Counted from the stretch's first letter, positions 1-10,980 are shown. The stretch is 64,000 nucleotides of DNA from Paraburkholderia sejongensis (GCF_020880815.1 NZ_JAJITD010000001.1:682001-746000); one strand, 5' to 3'. Notes: generated by a model not told the origin, from the sequence alone. Translations and numbers: made by a program.

Positions 1-65
1 CGAGCCCGGCGCCCGCGGCGCGGCACGGACCGCTCGTCCGTTGACAGAGCAGATCAGGAGCCTTT

Positions 66-665
66 ATGAGCGATTCGAACCCATCCTTTGCCCGCCGGAT
101 TTCACTGGCCGTCGGCGCATTTTTCAGCATCCTCGGCAATCGCGAGTTCGCCGCCGACGTGCTGCGCCTGCGTAACGGCGCAACGATCGGCGCAACCGCC
201 GGCGCGGCCGCTGCCCCGGCGGCGGCCCCCACCCCCGCGCCGGCCCCGCAGCCGAAGCCGCAACCCGCGCCGGTGCTCAAACAGGCGAGCCCCGACGCCG
301 CGCTGCAACTGCTCGGCCTGCTGCAACGCGACGCGCGCCTGATCGATTTCGTCGAGGAAGACATCAAGGGCTATAGCGACGCCGATATCGGCGCGGCCGC
401 CCGCCTCGTCCACGAAGGCTGCCGCGCGACGCTGCGCGAGCACTTTACGATCCGCCCGGTGCGCGACGAAGCCGAAGGCAGCCGCGTGACGCTGCCCGAA
501 GGTTTCGACGCGAGCGCGGTGCGCCTGACCGGCAACGTGGTCGGCAGCGCGCCGTTCAGCGGCAGCATCAGCCATCGCGGCTGGCGCGTCGACGACGTGC
601 GTCTGCCGAAACTCGCGGACGGCCACAATGCGAAGATCATCGCGCCGGCGGAGGTGGAACTGTGA
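66..665 (+). CDS. DUF2760 domain-containing protein
   Basis: A 199-residue protein of unknown function that I recognise as the DUF2760 family, which in Burkholderia typically sits next to Hsp70-like genes. Residues about 40-75 are an Ala/Pro-rich linker; the conserved domain fills the C-terminal 120 residues. An AGGAG site at 55-59 precedes the ATG. The stop overlaps the GTG start of the next Hsp70 gene by four bases (GTGA), so the two are probably translationally coupled. There is no signal peptide, so it is probably cytoplasmic. The genomic link to two Hsp70s suggests a partner or client role, which is inference. Confidence 0.85.
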   Translation: MSDSNPSFARRISLAVGAFFSILGNREFAADVLRLRNGATIGATAGAAAAPAAAPTPAPAPQPKPQPAPVLKQASPDAALQLLGLLQRDARLIDFVEEDIKGYSDADIGAAARLVHEGCRATLREHFTIRPVRDEAEGSRVTLPEGFDASAVRLTGNVVGSAPFSGSISHRGWRVDDVRLPKLADGHNAKIIAPAEVEL

Positions 666-2509
666 GCGACGCCCGCTATTCGATCGGTATCGACCTCGGT
701 ACCACCCACTGCGCGCTGTCCTACGTCGACACGCACGCGAGCGACGGCGAAAAGACCGTCCAGGAAGTGCTGGCGGTCCCGCAACTGACCGGCCCCGGCG
801 CGATCGACAACCTGCCGCTGCTGCCGTCGTTCCTCTATCTGCCGCATCCGGACGAACTCGCAGCCGGCGACCTGTATTTGCCGTGGACCGGCGAGCGCAA
901 CTTCGCGGTCGGCGAATTCGCGCGCAGCCGCGGCGCCGGCACGCCGATCCGGCTGGTGTCGAGCGCGAAGAGCTGGCTGTGCCATCCGGGCGTCGACCGC
1001 CGCGCGGCGATCCTGCCGAACGATGCGCCGCCCGAAGTCGCGCGCGTATCGCCGCTCGAAAGCTCGATGCGCTATCTGAGCCATCTGCGCGAGGCCTGGG
1101 ACCACACCCACCCGGACGCGCCGTTCGCCGACCAGGACGTGACGGTGACGATCCCCGCGTCGTTCGATCCGGCCGCGCGCGAGCTGACCGCCGAAGCGGC
1201 CCAGGCCGCCGGCTTCTCGCGCATGACGCTGCTCGAAGAACCGCAGGCCGCGCTCTATAGCTGGATCGAGAAGAGCGGCGGCGAGTGGCGCAAGCAGGTG
1301 CGGGTCGGCGACATCATCCTCGTGGTCGATGTCGGCGGCGGCACCACCGACCTGTCGCTGATCGCGGTGATCGAACGCGACGGCAATCTCGAACTGCATC
1401 GCGTCGCGGTCGGCGAGCACATCCTGCTCGGCGGCGACAACATGGACCTCGCGCTCGCGCACGTGGTCGCGCGCAAACTCGCCGCCCAGGGCACCCAGGC
1501 CGATGCGTGGCAACTGCGCGCGCTCACCTACGCGTGCCGCTCGGCGAAGGAAACGCTGCTCAGCGACCCGGCCACCGACACCGTCCCGCTGGTCGTGCCG
1601 AGCCGCGGCTCGAAGCTGATCGGCGGCTCGATCCGCACCGAGCTGACCCGCACCGAACTCACGCAGACGATTCTCGAAGGCTTCTTCCCGCAGGTGGACA
1701 GCGCCGCGCGCCCGGTCAGCCGCGCGCGAGTCGGTCTCACGCAGCTCGGCCTGCCGTATGCGCAGGACGCCGGCATCACCCGTCATCTGGCGGCGTTCCT
1801 CGGCCGTCAGGTCGGCGCGCTGGCCGAACTGCCGGGTCTGAGCGAACGTGCGAACGGCAACGCGACGTTCCTGCATCCGACCGCGGTGCTGTTCAACGGC
1901 GGCGTGTTCAAGTCGACGCTGCTCGTCGAGCGCCTGATGGGCACGCTCAACAGCTGGCTCGGCGCGGACGGCGCGGCGAGCGCGCGGCTGCTGGCCGGCG
2001 CGGATCTGGATCTGGCGGTCGCGCGCGGCGCGGCCTACTACGGTTACGTGCGGCGCGGCCGCGGCGTGCGGATTCGCGGCGGCACCGCGCGTGCGTACTA
2101 CATCGCGATCGAATCGGCGATGCCGGCCGTGCCGGGGCTCGAACCGCCGGTGCAGGCGCTGTGCGTCGCGCCGTTCGGGATGGAAGAAGGCACCGATGCC
2201 GAGTTGCCCGCGCAGGAATTCGGCCTCGTGGTCGGCGAGCCGGTGCATTTCCGCTTCTTCGGTTCGTCGGTGCGCCGTCAGGATCAGGTCGGCACGCTGC
2301 TCGACTTCTGGGGCCCCGAGGAATTGCAGGAGCTCGAGGAAATCCAGGCGACGCTGCCCGCGGCCGGCCGCACTGCCGGCGAAGTCGTGCCGGTCAAGCT
2401 GCATGCGCGCGTGACCGAAGCGGGCACGCTCGAACTCGAAGCGATCCCGCGCGGCTCGGATGAGCGCTGGAAGGTCGAATTCGACGTGCGCGGCAACCCC
2501 AATGCATGA
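662..2509 (+). CDS. Hsp70 family protein (DnaK-like, first copy)
   Basis: A 615-residue Hsp70-family ATPase. The actin-like nucleotide-binding fold shows phosphate-1 motif IGIDLGTTH at residues 8-16, phosphate-2 motif VVDVGGGTTDL near 221-231, and an adenosine-type NGGVF motif near 410. The C-terminal part is shorter and unlike the DnaK substrate-binding domain, so this is a specialised Hsp70 rather than housekeeping DnaK. It starts at a GTG inside the upstream stop and ends in an ATGA overlap with the second Hsp70. No DnaJ or GrpE gene is adjacent. Confidence 0.9.
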   Translation: MSDARYSIGIDLGTTHCALSYVDTHASDGEKTVQEVLAVPQLTGPGAIDNLPLLPSFLYLPHPDELAAGDLYLPWTGERNFAVGEFARSRGAGTPIRLVSSAKSWLCHPGVDRRAAILPNDAPPEVARVSPLESSMRYLSHLREAWDHTHPDAPFADQDVTVTIPASFDPAARELTAEAAQAAGFSRMTLLEEPQAALYSWIEKSGGEWRKQVRVGDIILVVDVGGGTTDLSLIAVIERDGNLELHRVAVGEHILLGGDNMDLALAHVVARKLAAQGTQADAWQLRALTYACRSAKETLLSDPATDTVPLVVPSRGSKLIGGSIRTELTRTELTQTILEGFFPQVDSAARPVSRARVGLTQLGLPYAQDAGITRHLAAFLGRQVGALAELPGLSERANGNATFLHPTAVLFNGGVFKSTLLVERLMGTLNSWLGADGAASARLLAGADLDLAVARGAAYYGYVRRGRGVRIRGGTARAYYIAIESAMPAVPGLEPPVQALCVAPFGMEEGTDAELPAQEFGLVVGEPVHFRFFGSSVRRQDQVGTLLDFWGPEELQELEEIQATLPAAGRTAGEVVPVKLHARVTEAGTLELEAIPRGSDERWKVEFDVRGNPNA

Positions 2510-5373
2510 CTGAGATGAAGCGCCGGTACAGCGTCGGCATCGACCTGGGCACCAGCAACACGGTGCTCGCGTATGCGCAAAGCGGCTCGCAGGCGATCCG
2601 GGTGTTCGAGATCGAACAGCTCGTCAGTCCCGGCGAAGTCGCCGCGCGGCCGCTGCTGCCGTCGGTGCGTTATCACCCGGCCGACGGTGAGCTGAGCGCG
2701 GCGGATTTGCAGTTGCCATGGTCGCCCACTCCGGCCGCGGGCAACAGCAAACCCGCATCCGCGCCGTTCGTGCTCGGCCGCCTCGCGCGCGCGCTCGGCG
2801 CGCAGGTGCCGGGGCGGCTCGTGGCGAGCGCGAAAAGCTGGCTGTCGCATGCGTCGGTCGACCGGGTCGCGCCGATCCTGCCGTGGGGCGCGCCCGACGA
2901 CGTGCGCAAGGTCTCGCCCGTCGACGCGAGCGCGAGTTATCTCGCGCATGTGCGCGCCGCGTGGAACCAGCGCTTTCCGGATGCGCCGCTCGAACAGCAG
3001 GACGTGGTGCTGACGGTGCCGGCGTCGTTCGATGAAGGCGCGCGCGCGTTGACCGTCGAAGCCGCGCGGCTCGCGGGGCTCACCTCGCTGCGGCTGCTCG
3101 AAGAGCCGCAGGCCGCGTTCTACGACTGGCTGTTCCGGCATCGCGACGAGCTCGGCGACGCGCTCGCTCAGACCCGGCTCGTGATGATCTGCGACGTCGG
3201 CGGCGGCACCACCGATCTAACGCTGATCGAGGTCGCGCTCGGCGAGAACGGCGAACCGAAGCTCACGCGTATCGGCGTCGGCAATCATCTGATGCTCGGC
3301 GGCGACAACATGGACCTCGCGCTCGCGCATCTGGTCGAGGCGCGCCTGCCGGGAGCGTCTTCCAATACTCAGGGCCAGCCGCCGCAACGGCTGTCGGCGG
3401 CGAGCCTGTCGCAACTGGTCGAGCGGTGCCGCGCGGTCAAGGAGCAGTTGCTCGGCGACGACGCGCCGGCCACGGCGTCGGTCACGCTGCTCGGCGCGGG
3501 CTCGAAGCTGATCGGCGGCGCGCGCAGCGCGCAGGTGTCGCGCGACGAGGTCGAAAAAATCATCGTCGACGGTTTCTTTCCGCGCGTCGGCGCTCACGAA
3601 CGGCCCGGCCGGGCGCGCGGCGCGATCGTCGAATTCGGTCTGCCGTACGCGACCGATGCGGCGGTTACCCGGCATATCGCGGCGTTTCTCGAACGCTTCG
3701 CCGCGCAGTCGCGCAGCGCGCTGGGCCAGGCTTCGGCGGACGAGCCGCCTGCCCTGCCCATCCCCGACACGCTGCTGCTGAACGGCGGCGTATTTCGCGC
3801 GGACGCGCTCGCGCGGCGGCTCGCCGACACGCTCGGCGACTGGCGCGGCGCGCCGCTGAACGTACTGCACAACGACAACCCCGACGTCGCGGTCGCGCGC
3901 GGCGCGGTCGCGTACACGCTCGCGCGCGCGGGCTTCGCGCCGAAGATCGGCGGCGGCTCGCCGCGCAGCTATTTCCTCGTCCTCGACGACTCGCCCGCTT
4001 CCCCGCAACCAGGCGAAGCCAGCGACGCGCCGGCACCACGCGGCATCTGTCTGCTGCCGCGCGGCACCGAGGAAGCACACGAAATCCTGCTCGCCGAGCG
4101 CACCTTTTCTCTGCAACTCGGCCAGCCGGTGCGCTTTCACCTGGTGTCGTCGAGCGCGGACACCGTCTATCAGGCCGGCGAGCTGGTCGAACTGAGCGGC
4201 GCCGACTTCGTGCGGCTGCCGCCGCTCGCGACCGTCGTGCAGCCCCGCGACGGCCAGCGCGCGCAGCAAACCGCGGTACGTATCGCGACGTCGCTGACCG
4301 AAGTGGGCACGCTCGACGTGCACTGCATCGAACTCGACGAGCCGTCGCAACGCTGGCTGCTCGCCTTCCAGCTGCGCGGCGAGCACACGCAAGTGGAGCT
4401 CGGCGGCGACGCCGCAACGCAGCGCCACCCGGCGCTCGATCGCGCGATCGAGCTGATCGACCGCTCGTTCGGCGCGCGCGCGCACAACGTCGATCCGAAG
4501 GAAATCAAACGGCTGCGCGCGCAGCTCGAACACCTGCTCGGCCCGCGCGAGAGCTGGAACAGCGCGTTGCTGCGCGAACTGTTCGGCGCGCTGTGGGAAC
4601 GCGCGCGGCGCCGCCGTCGCTCGGTCGATCACGAACGACTGTGGCTGAATCTGGCCGGCTATTGCGTACGGCCCGGCTTCGGCTATCCGCTCGACGAATG
4701 GCGCGTCGAGCAGCTGTGGACGCTGTTCGACGACGGCATCCAGTACGTGCAGGACAGCCAGGTATGGTCCGAGTGGTGGACGCTGTGGCGGCGCGCGGCC
4801 GGCGGTCTGAACGAAGACGCGCAACTGCGCGTGCTCGACGCGATGGACTATCTGCAAAAGGCCGCGCAATCGCGCCACAAGCTGCCGTTCGATGTCGCGA
4901 AGACCGGCTTCGCCGATATGGTGCGGCTGTCCGCATCGCTCGAACGGATTCCGGCCGAGCGCAAGATCGAACTCGGCGAAGCGGTGCTGACGCGTCTGAA
5001 GAAACCCGCCGAAAATCATCAGAGCTGGTGGGCGGTCGGCCGGATCGGCGCGCGCCAGCCGTTCTACGGCAGCGCGCACAACGTGGTGCCGCCCGAGGTC
5101 GCCGCGCAATGGCTCGGTGCGATCCTCGCGCTCGACTGGAAGAAGGTCGATCCGGCCGCGTTCGCCGCGGTGCAGATCGCGCGGATGACCGGCGACCGCT
5201 CGCGCGATCTGTCTGACGAACTGCGCGCGACGGTCGTGCGCCGGCTCGAAACGGCGAACGCGCCGCGCGCATGGATCACGATGGTCAGCGAAGCGGTCGC
5301 ACTCGATAATGCGGACGAAGGCCGCGTGTTCGGCGAATCGTTGCCGGTCGGGTTGAAGCTGCTCGGCGCTTGA
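2506..5373 (+). CDS. Hsp70 family protein with long C-terminal extension (second copy)
   Basis: A 955-residue Hsp70-family protein, about 340 residues longer than its neighbour. The N-terminal ATPase has VGIDLGTSN near residues 10-18, DVGGGTTDL near 229-237 and LLNGGVFR near 423-430. From about residue 640 onward there is a helical, Trp- and Arg-rich extension that I take to be the DUF3731-type region found in such paralogues. The ATG overlaps the previous stop (ATGA). It resembles the first Hsp70 throughout the ATPase domain, so an ancient tandem duplication followed by C-terminal divergence is likely. Function is unknown. Confidence 0.88.
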   Translation: MTEMKRRYSVGIDLGTSNTVLAYAQSGSQAIRVFEIEQLVSPGEVAARPLLPSVRYHPADGELSAADLQLPWSPTPAAGNSKPASAPFVLGRLARALGAQVPGRLVASAKSWLSHASVDRVAPILPWGAPDDVRKVSPVDASASYLAHVRAAWNQRFPDAPLEQQDVVLTVPASFDEGARALTVEAARLAGLTSLRLLEEPQAAFYDWLFRHRDELGDALAQTRLVMICDVGGGTTDLTLIEVALGENGEPKLTRIGVGNHLMLGGDNMDLALAHLVEARLPGASSNTQGQPPQRLSAASLSQLVERCRAVKEQLLGDDAPATASVTLLGAGSKLIGGARSAQVSRDEVEKIIVDGFFPRVGAHERPGRARGAIVEFGLPYATDAAVTRHIAAFLERFAAQSRSALGQASADEPPALPIPDTLLLNGGVFRADALARRLADTLGDWRGAPLNVLHNDNPDVAVARGAVAYTLARAGFAPKIGGGSPRSYFLVLDDSPASPQPGEASDAPAPRGICLLPRGTEEAHEILLAERTFSLQLGQPVRFHLVSSSADTVYQAGELVELSGADFVRLPPLATVVQPRDGQRAQQTAVRIATSLTEVGTLDVHCIELDEPSQRWLLAFQLRGEHTQVELGGDAATQRHPALDRAIELIDRSFGARAHNVDPKEIKRLRAQLEHLLGPRESWNSALLRELFGALWERARRRRRSVDHERLWLNLAGYCVRPGFGYPLDEWRVEQLWTLFDDGIQYVQDSQVWSEWWTLWRRAAGGLNEDAQLRVLDAMDYLQKAAQSRHKLPFDVAKTGFADMVRLSASLERIPAERKIELGEAVLTRLKKPAENHQSWWAVGRIGARQPFYGSAHNVVPPEVAAQWLGAILALDWKKVDPAAFAAVQIARMTGDRSRDLSDELRATVVRRLETANAPRAWITMVSEAVALDNADEGRVFGESLPVGLKLLGA

Positions 5374-5391
5374 GCCGGCCCCGCAGGTCCG

Positions 5392-5667
5392 TCACTCGGG
5401 CCGCGCAAAATTGCGCACCGCGTGCGCGGCGTTGCCGTTTGCCCGGTCTTCGAGATTCTCCGCGAGCAGTTCGCGAAACACCGGCAGTTTGTCCTGACCA
5501 TATTGCCGGCTGAATTCGTCCAGCACTTCGGCAATCGCCGAGCGCAGACTCTCGGGGCTCAGCGTGCTCGCGATGTACGAACTGCCCCGCGCCAGTTCGA
5601 GCCGGTAGATCGACCGGTACTGATGCTTGTGCGCCAGCCGGCCCGGTTTCGCTCCATGGGTCATCAT
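5392..5667 (-). CDS. hypothetical protein, 91 residues, PmrA-box-type promoter
   Basis: A small soluble protein I do not recognise. It has a basic N-terminus (KPGRLAHKHQ), a short beta-like segment and an amphipathic helical second half (residues about 37-75). Its composition is protein-like, and it lies between a terminator and a promoter candidate, so it is probably real. It is convergent with the Hsp70 operon, whose stop is 18 bases away. A CTTAAG-type direct repeat about 45-61 bases upstream matches those of the two-component, efflux and hopanoid genes in this window, suggesting shared control (inference). Confidence 0.6.
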   Translation of the reverse strand: MMTHGAKPGRLAHKHQYRSIYRLELARGSSYIASTLSPESLRSAIAEVLDEFSRQYGQDKLPVFRELLAENLEDRANGNAAHAVRNFARPE

Positions 5668-5695
5668 TATTGTTCTCTTCGCTGTTTGACCTTAC

Positions 5696-5728
5696 ATCTG
5701 ACCAGCGCGAGCTTAAGGCAACCTTATG
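5696..5728 (-). promoter_or_regulatory. PmrA-box-like direct repeat upstream of the 91-residue gene
   Basis: On the minus strand CATAAG-GTTGC-CTTAAG (5728 to 5712) is two hexamers 11 bp apart, followed after 10 bp by TCAGAT as a poor -10. Spacing and hexamers agree with the boxes at 24992, 25059, 33546 and 39525. The -10 is the weakest of the set, so promoter assignment is tentative. Confidence 0.45.
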
Positions 5729-5745
5729 GACCCACGGCACAACGC

Positions 5746-5771
5746 AAAAAGCCCTGCATGCAGGGCTTTTT
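5746..5771 (-). terminator. Rho-independent terminator after the diguanylate cyclase gene
   Basis: A perfect palindrome, GCCCTG-CATG-CAGGGC, is flanked by five A and five T. It can work on both strands; on the minus strand it lies 66 bases after the cyclase stop and just before the promoter of the 91-residue gene. Confidence 0.85.
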
Positions 5772-5837
5772 CGGCGACTCGTTGCGATTTCAACGGTCAG
5801 GATCGCTGACGATCCCGCCCGCTCGGCGCGGCGCGCA

Positions 5838-6869
5838 TCAGGCCATCGTCACGCGATTTCGTCCGTTGTGCTTCGAGCTATATAGCGCACGGTCGGCGCT
5901 CGCGAAGCCGTCGCGATGCGCGGGCCGCGACAGCTCGGTGATGCGCGTGAGCGCCGCGCCGATGCTGACCGTCACCACGCCGAGCGGCGACGCGCGATGC
6001 TCGATCGCGAGTTCGGCGACGCCGCGCCGCAGCGTCTCCAGCGTGTGTTCGAGCACTGCGGGATGCGCATCCAGCACCAGCAGCCCGAACTCCTCGCCGC
6101 CCATCCGTCCGGCGACGATGCGCTCGTTGTCGGCGGCCGCCTGCATGACCGACGCGACCCGGCGCAGACAGTGATCGCCGGCCTGGTGACCGTAGGTGTC
6201 GTTGTACTGCTTGAACCAGTCAACATCGACGACCACCGAGCCCATCACGTCGCCGTCGCGCGCCTCCTTCCAGCGCCGCGCGATGCTCTCCAGCAGAAAA
6301 CGCCGGTTATACAGCTGTGTGAGCGGATCGATCGCGGTCGCGGTGCGCATCTTCAGATCGTTTTCGATCATCGCGCGCAGGTGATGGAACACCCCGCGCT
6401 GGCCGTCGTCGAGCCGGCCCGGCTGCGGGTCCATCGCGCACAGCGCGCCGACGATCTCGCCGTGCGGCGCGCGCAGCGCGAGCGCCGCGTAAAAACGTAC
6501 GAACGGATGACGCTGCACCAGCATGCAGTCGTTGAAACGCGTATCGCGATGCGCGTCCTCGATCACGAACAGCTCGTCATCGCGTACCGCGTAGTCGGCC
6601 AGCGAACGCGCGCGCGACACCAGCGGCATCGCCATCCCGACCTCGGCGCGATAGTGCTGATGTTCCTCGTCGAGCAGCACGATTGCGGTGATCGCCGCGC
6701 CGGTCACGCTCTTCAGAATCTCCGCCGCGTGCGTGAAGCACTCGCGCATCACCTGATCGTCGTGCAACAGCCATTCGATGACCGACGACTCCACCTCGGC
6801 TTCGCCGGCGGCGGACGGGTCGGCTGGCATCCGGCTGGCGAGGCGGTCGTTACTGTAGGCAAGTTGCAC
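5838..6869 (-). CDS. GAF domain-containing diguanylate cyclase
   Basis: A 343-residue cytoplasmic signalling enzyme expected to make cyclic di-GMP from two GTP. A GAF sensor domain covers about residues 35-170, and a GGDEF domain covers about 175-343 with an intact active site written GGEEF inside RMGGEEFG. No RxxD inhibitory site is obvious just before it. There are no membrane segments. The longest frame begins at a GTG at 6869; an internal ATG at 6830 is an alternative start. It is monocistronic, with a strong terminator downstream. Confidence 0.9.
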   Translation of the reverse strand: MQLAYSNDRLASRMPADPSAAGEAEVESSVIEWLLHDDQVMRECFTHAAEILKSVTGAAITAIVLLDEEHQHYRAEVGMAMPLVSRARSLADYAVRDDELFVIEDAHRDTRFNDCMLVQRHPFVRFYAALALRAPHGEIVGALCAMDPQPGRLDDGQRGVFHHLRAMIENDLKMRTATAIDPLTQLYNRRFLLESIARRWKEARDGDVMGSVVVDVDWFKQYNDTYGHQAGDHCLRRVASVMQAAADNERIVAGRMGGEEFGLLVLDAHPAVLEHTLETLRRGVAELAIEHRASPLGVVTVSIGAALTRITELSRPAHRDGFASADRALYSSKHNGRNRVTMA

Positions 6870-6970
6870 GGCGGAGTTCCAGATTGGGATCAGCCTATGT
6901 CAACGGCATAGCCCTATGAAACTTGAGCCCGAAATCTGGGATCGGCAGGTAATCGACGCCCAAACAAAAT

Positions 6971-6994
6971 GGGCCGGCTCTCGCGAGCCGGCCC
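6971..6994 (-). terminator. Rho-independent terminator of argG
   Basis: A 10-bp GC-rich stem (GGGCCGGCTC / GAGCCGGCCC) has a TCGC loop. On the minus strand it is followed by CATTTTGTTTG and lies 53 bases after the argG stop. Confidence 0.8.
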
Positions 6995-7047
6995 ATTCAT
7001 CGAGGCGCGGGTAGCGGCGTCCAGAAACCGCCGCCGTGCCTGCAGCG

Positions 7048-8613
<1,566 letters not shown>

Positions 8614-8739
8614 TTAACTGGCGCGTTATCTGACGTATCAGGCACGTATTGATTGCCGGTTGGGCGTACCATCGCGCGTTGCGCCCGGCGCCGCCGTTTC
8701 ACCCCCTGCCGTATTGCCCTCTTTTATCCCTTCGCCGCC

Positions 8740-9957
8740 ATGACCAAGACCGCCCCGCCCGCCGCCACGCCCGTGTCGCTGATTACCAATGTGCGCGTCG
8801 CCGACGGCCGCCACGTCGACGTGGCGATCGCCGACGGCCGGATCGCCGCGCTCGGCGCCGCTCTGCCGCGGCAGGACGCGGTGCGGATCGAGGACGGCGC
8901 GGGCGCGCTACTGCTGCCCGGGTTCGTCGAAGGTCATACGCATCTGGACAAAACCAATTGGGGCTTGCCGTGGTACCGCAACGAGGTCGGCGCGCGGCTG
9001 ACCGACCGGATCGAAAACGAGCGGCACTGGCGTGCCCGCAGTGGTCATGATGCCGGCACCCAATCGCTTGCGCTGGCGCGCGCGTTTGTGCAAATGGGCA
9101 CGACGCGCGTGCGCACCCACGTCGATATCGATACCGACGCCGGGTTGCGCCATCTCGACGGCGTGCTGGCCACGCGCGACACGCTGCGCGACGTCCTGGA
9201 GATGCAGATCGTCGCGTTTCCGCAATCGGGGCTGCTCGGCCGGCCCGGCACCGCCGAGCTGCTCGACCGCGCGCTGGCCGCCGGTGCCGACGTGCTCGGC
9301 GCACTCGATCCGGCGTTGATCGACGGCGACCCGGTCAAATCGCTCGATCTGAGCTTCGAGATTGCCCAGCGCCACGGCAAGCCGATCGATATTCACCTGC
9401 ATGAGCCGGGCGAAGTCGGCGCGTTCACGCTCGGCCTGCTGCTCGACCGGGTCGCCGCCCTCGGCATGCAGGGGCAAGTCGTGGTCAGTCACGCGTTCTG
9501 TCTCGGCGCGCTGCCCGAGCGCGAGCGCGATGCGCTGCTCGAACGTCTCGCGGCGCTGCGCGTCGCGCTGCTGACCACCGCGCCCGCGGCAGTGCCGGTG
9601 CCGCCGCTCGCGGCCTGCCGCGAGCACGGCGTCACGCTGTTCGGCGGCAACGACGGGATTCGCGATACGTGGACCCCGTACGGCTCGCCCGATATGCTGG
9701 AACGCGCGATGCTAATTGCGATGCGCTACGGGCTGCGGCGCGACGACGATCTCGCGCTTGCATTCGATTGCGTGAGCAGCGTCGCCGCGCACGCGTGCGG
9801 CTTTGCCGACTATGGTCTGCAGCCGGGCGCGCGCGCCGATCTGGTGCTGGTCGACGCGGACACGCTCGCGCATGCGATCGTCGCGCGGCCGCCGCGGCGG
9901 CTGGTGGTGTCGAACGGGCGGGTGGTCGCGCGCGACGGTGTGCTGGTGGATCTATGA
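8740..9957 (+). CDS. amidohydrolase, cytosine-deaminase-like
   Basis: A 405-residue metal-dependent amidohydrolase of the cytosine deaminase (CodA) type. Metal ligands are visible: the HxH pair in EGHTHLDKTNWG, a His in DIHLHEPGE, a His in VVSHAF and the catalytic Asp in GGNDGIRDTW. The frame is open upstream to 8653, but the Arg-rich codons before 8740 do not look like family sequence, so I start at the ATG at 8740. AtzC-like or other ring-amine hydrolysis is possible; substrate cannot be read from sequence. A LysR gene follows 52 bases later and may control it. Confidence 0.85.
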   Translation: MTKTAPPAATPVSLITNVRVADGRHVDVAIADGRIAALGAALPRQDAVRIEDGAGALLLPGFVEGHTHLDKTNWGLPWYRNEVGARLTDRIENERHWRARSGHDAGTQSLALARAFVQMGTTRVRTHVDIDTDAGLRHLDGVLATRDTLRDVLEMQIVAFPQSGLLGRPGTAELLDRALAAGADVLGALDPALIDGDPVKSLDLSFEIAQRHGKPIDIHLHEPGEVGAFTLGLLLDRVAALGMQGQVVVSHAFCLGALPERERDALLERLAALRVALLTTAPAAVPVPPLAACREHGVTLFGGNDGIRDTWTPYGSPDMLERAMLIAMRYGLRRDDDLALAFDCVSSVAAHACGFADYGLQPGARADLVLVDADTLAHAIVARPPRRLVVSNGRVVARDGVLVDL

Positions 9958-10009
9958 GGCGGCGACGCAAAGCCGGCCGGCCGCTACAACAACGACGCTT
10001 TTAATTCAG

Positions 10010-10939
10010 ATGATCAATCTTTTCCAGGCCATGCAGGCCTTCGTGAAGGTCGCCGACGTCGGCAGCTTCGCCCAGGCGGCCGCGCAGCTCGGCGTATCGA
10101 CCTCGGTCGTCACGCGCCACGTGTCGAGCCTCGAACAGCATCTGGGCATCCGCGTGTTCCAGCGCACCACCCGCAAGGTCGTGCTGACCGAAGCCGGCGC
10201 GCAATACGCGGACGGCTGCCGGGTGGTGCTCGCCGAACTCGAGGAAATCGAGTCGCGCGCGAGCACCGCGTCGCGCGAAGTCGCCGGCGATCTGCGCATC
10301 GTCGCGCTCGGCAGTTTTTCGCTATTCCGGCTCACGCCGCTGTTCGCCGAATATCAGGCGCGTTTTCCGCAGGTCAATCTGCGCGTGACGCTGACGGAAA
10401 AGCGCGTCGATCTGCTCGAAGGCGGGTTCGATGTCGGCATCGTCACCGAGCACATGATCCGCTCGGAGTCGCTGGTGGTGCGGCGGCTGATCAACTCGCA
10501 CGCGGTGCCGGTCGCGGCCGCCGCGTATCTGCACCAGGCCGGCACGCCGCAAACGCCGGCCGAACTCACGCAGCACCGGCTGATCGCCGCGCCGTTCGAT
10601 ACCGCCGGGACGACGTGGGTGTTTCGCCGCGGCCACGCCAAGCACGTCGAGCACGCCGATAACGCCGGCGACGATGGCGAAAACATCGCGATCGACGCGT
10701 CGTTCACGGTCAACAGCATGATCATGCAGAAGCAGGCCGCGCTCGGCGCGATGGGGATCGCGCTGCTGCCGCTGGAGATGGTCGAGGACGAATTGCGCGC
10801 CGGTACGCTGGTGCGCGTGCTCGACGGCTATACGGTGCTCAACGGCGATGTGGCGGTGTCGCTCGTGTATCCGAGCCGCGAATTCGTGCCGCGCAAGGTG
10901 CGCGAGTTCATCGATCTCGCGGTCGGTTATTTCGAGTAG
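10010..10939 (+). CDS. LysR family transcriptional regulator
   Basis: A 309-residue LysR regulator of the CrgA/YafC-like type. The winged helix-turn-helix is at residues about 5-65 (VGSFAQAAAQLGVSTSVVTRHVSSLE, written here only as its start VGSFAQAAAQ) and the effector domain at 90-300. The ATG at 10010 gives the usual LysR N-terminus, although the frame is open further upstream. It is co-directional with the amidohydrolase gene and probably senses a related substrate (inference). Confidence 0.9.
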   Translation: MINLFQAMQAFVKVADVGSFAQAAAQLGVSTSVVTRHVSSLEQHLGIRVFQRTTRKVVLTEAGAQYADGCRVVLAELEEIESRASTASREVAGDLRIVALGSFSLFRLTPLFAEYQARFPQVNLRVTLTEKRVDLLEGGFDVGIVTEHMIRSESLVVRRLINSHAVPVAAAAYLHQAGTPQTPAELTQHRLIAAPFDTAGTTWVFRRGHAKHVEHADNAGDDGENIAIDASFTVNSMIMQKQAALGAMGIALLPLEMVEDELRAGTLVRVLDGYTVLNGDVAVSLVYPSREFVPRKVREFIDLAVGYFE

Positions 10940-10980
10940 GCGCGGCGCACGGGACCCTCATCACGCGGGCCGCTCCGGCG

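Noticed and set aside
1..65. C-terminus of an upstream gene ending in an ATGA overlap at 66-69
   Set aside because: All three forward frames are too short to judge and the residues look Arg-rich, so I leave the first 65 bases unassigned apart from the AGGAG site.
371..2404. Long open frame antisense to the first Hsp70 gene
   Set aside because: Arg/Ala/Gln-rich composition typical of the opposite strand of high-GC genes, no family features, and the sense strand encodes a clear Hsp70.
3217..5109. 630-codon frame antisense to the second Hsp70 gene
   Set aside because: Shadow of a high-GC coding sequence; no motif or ribosome-binding site.
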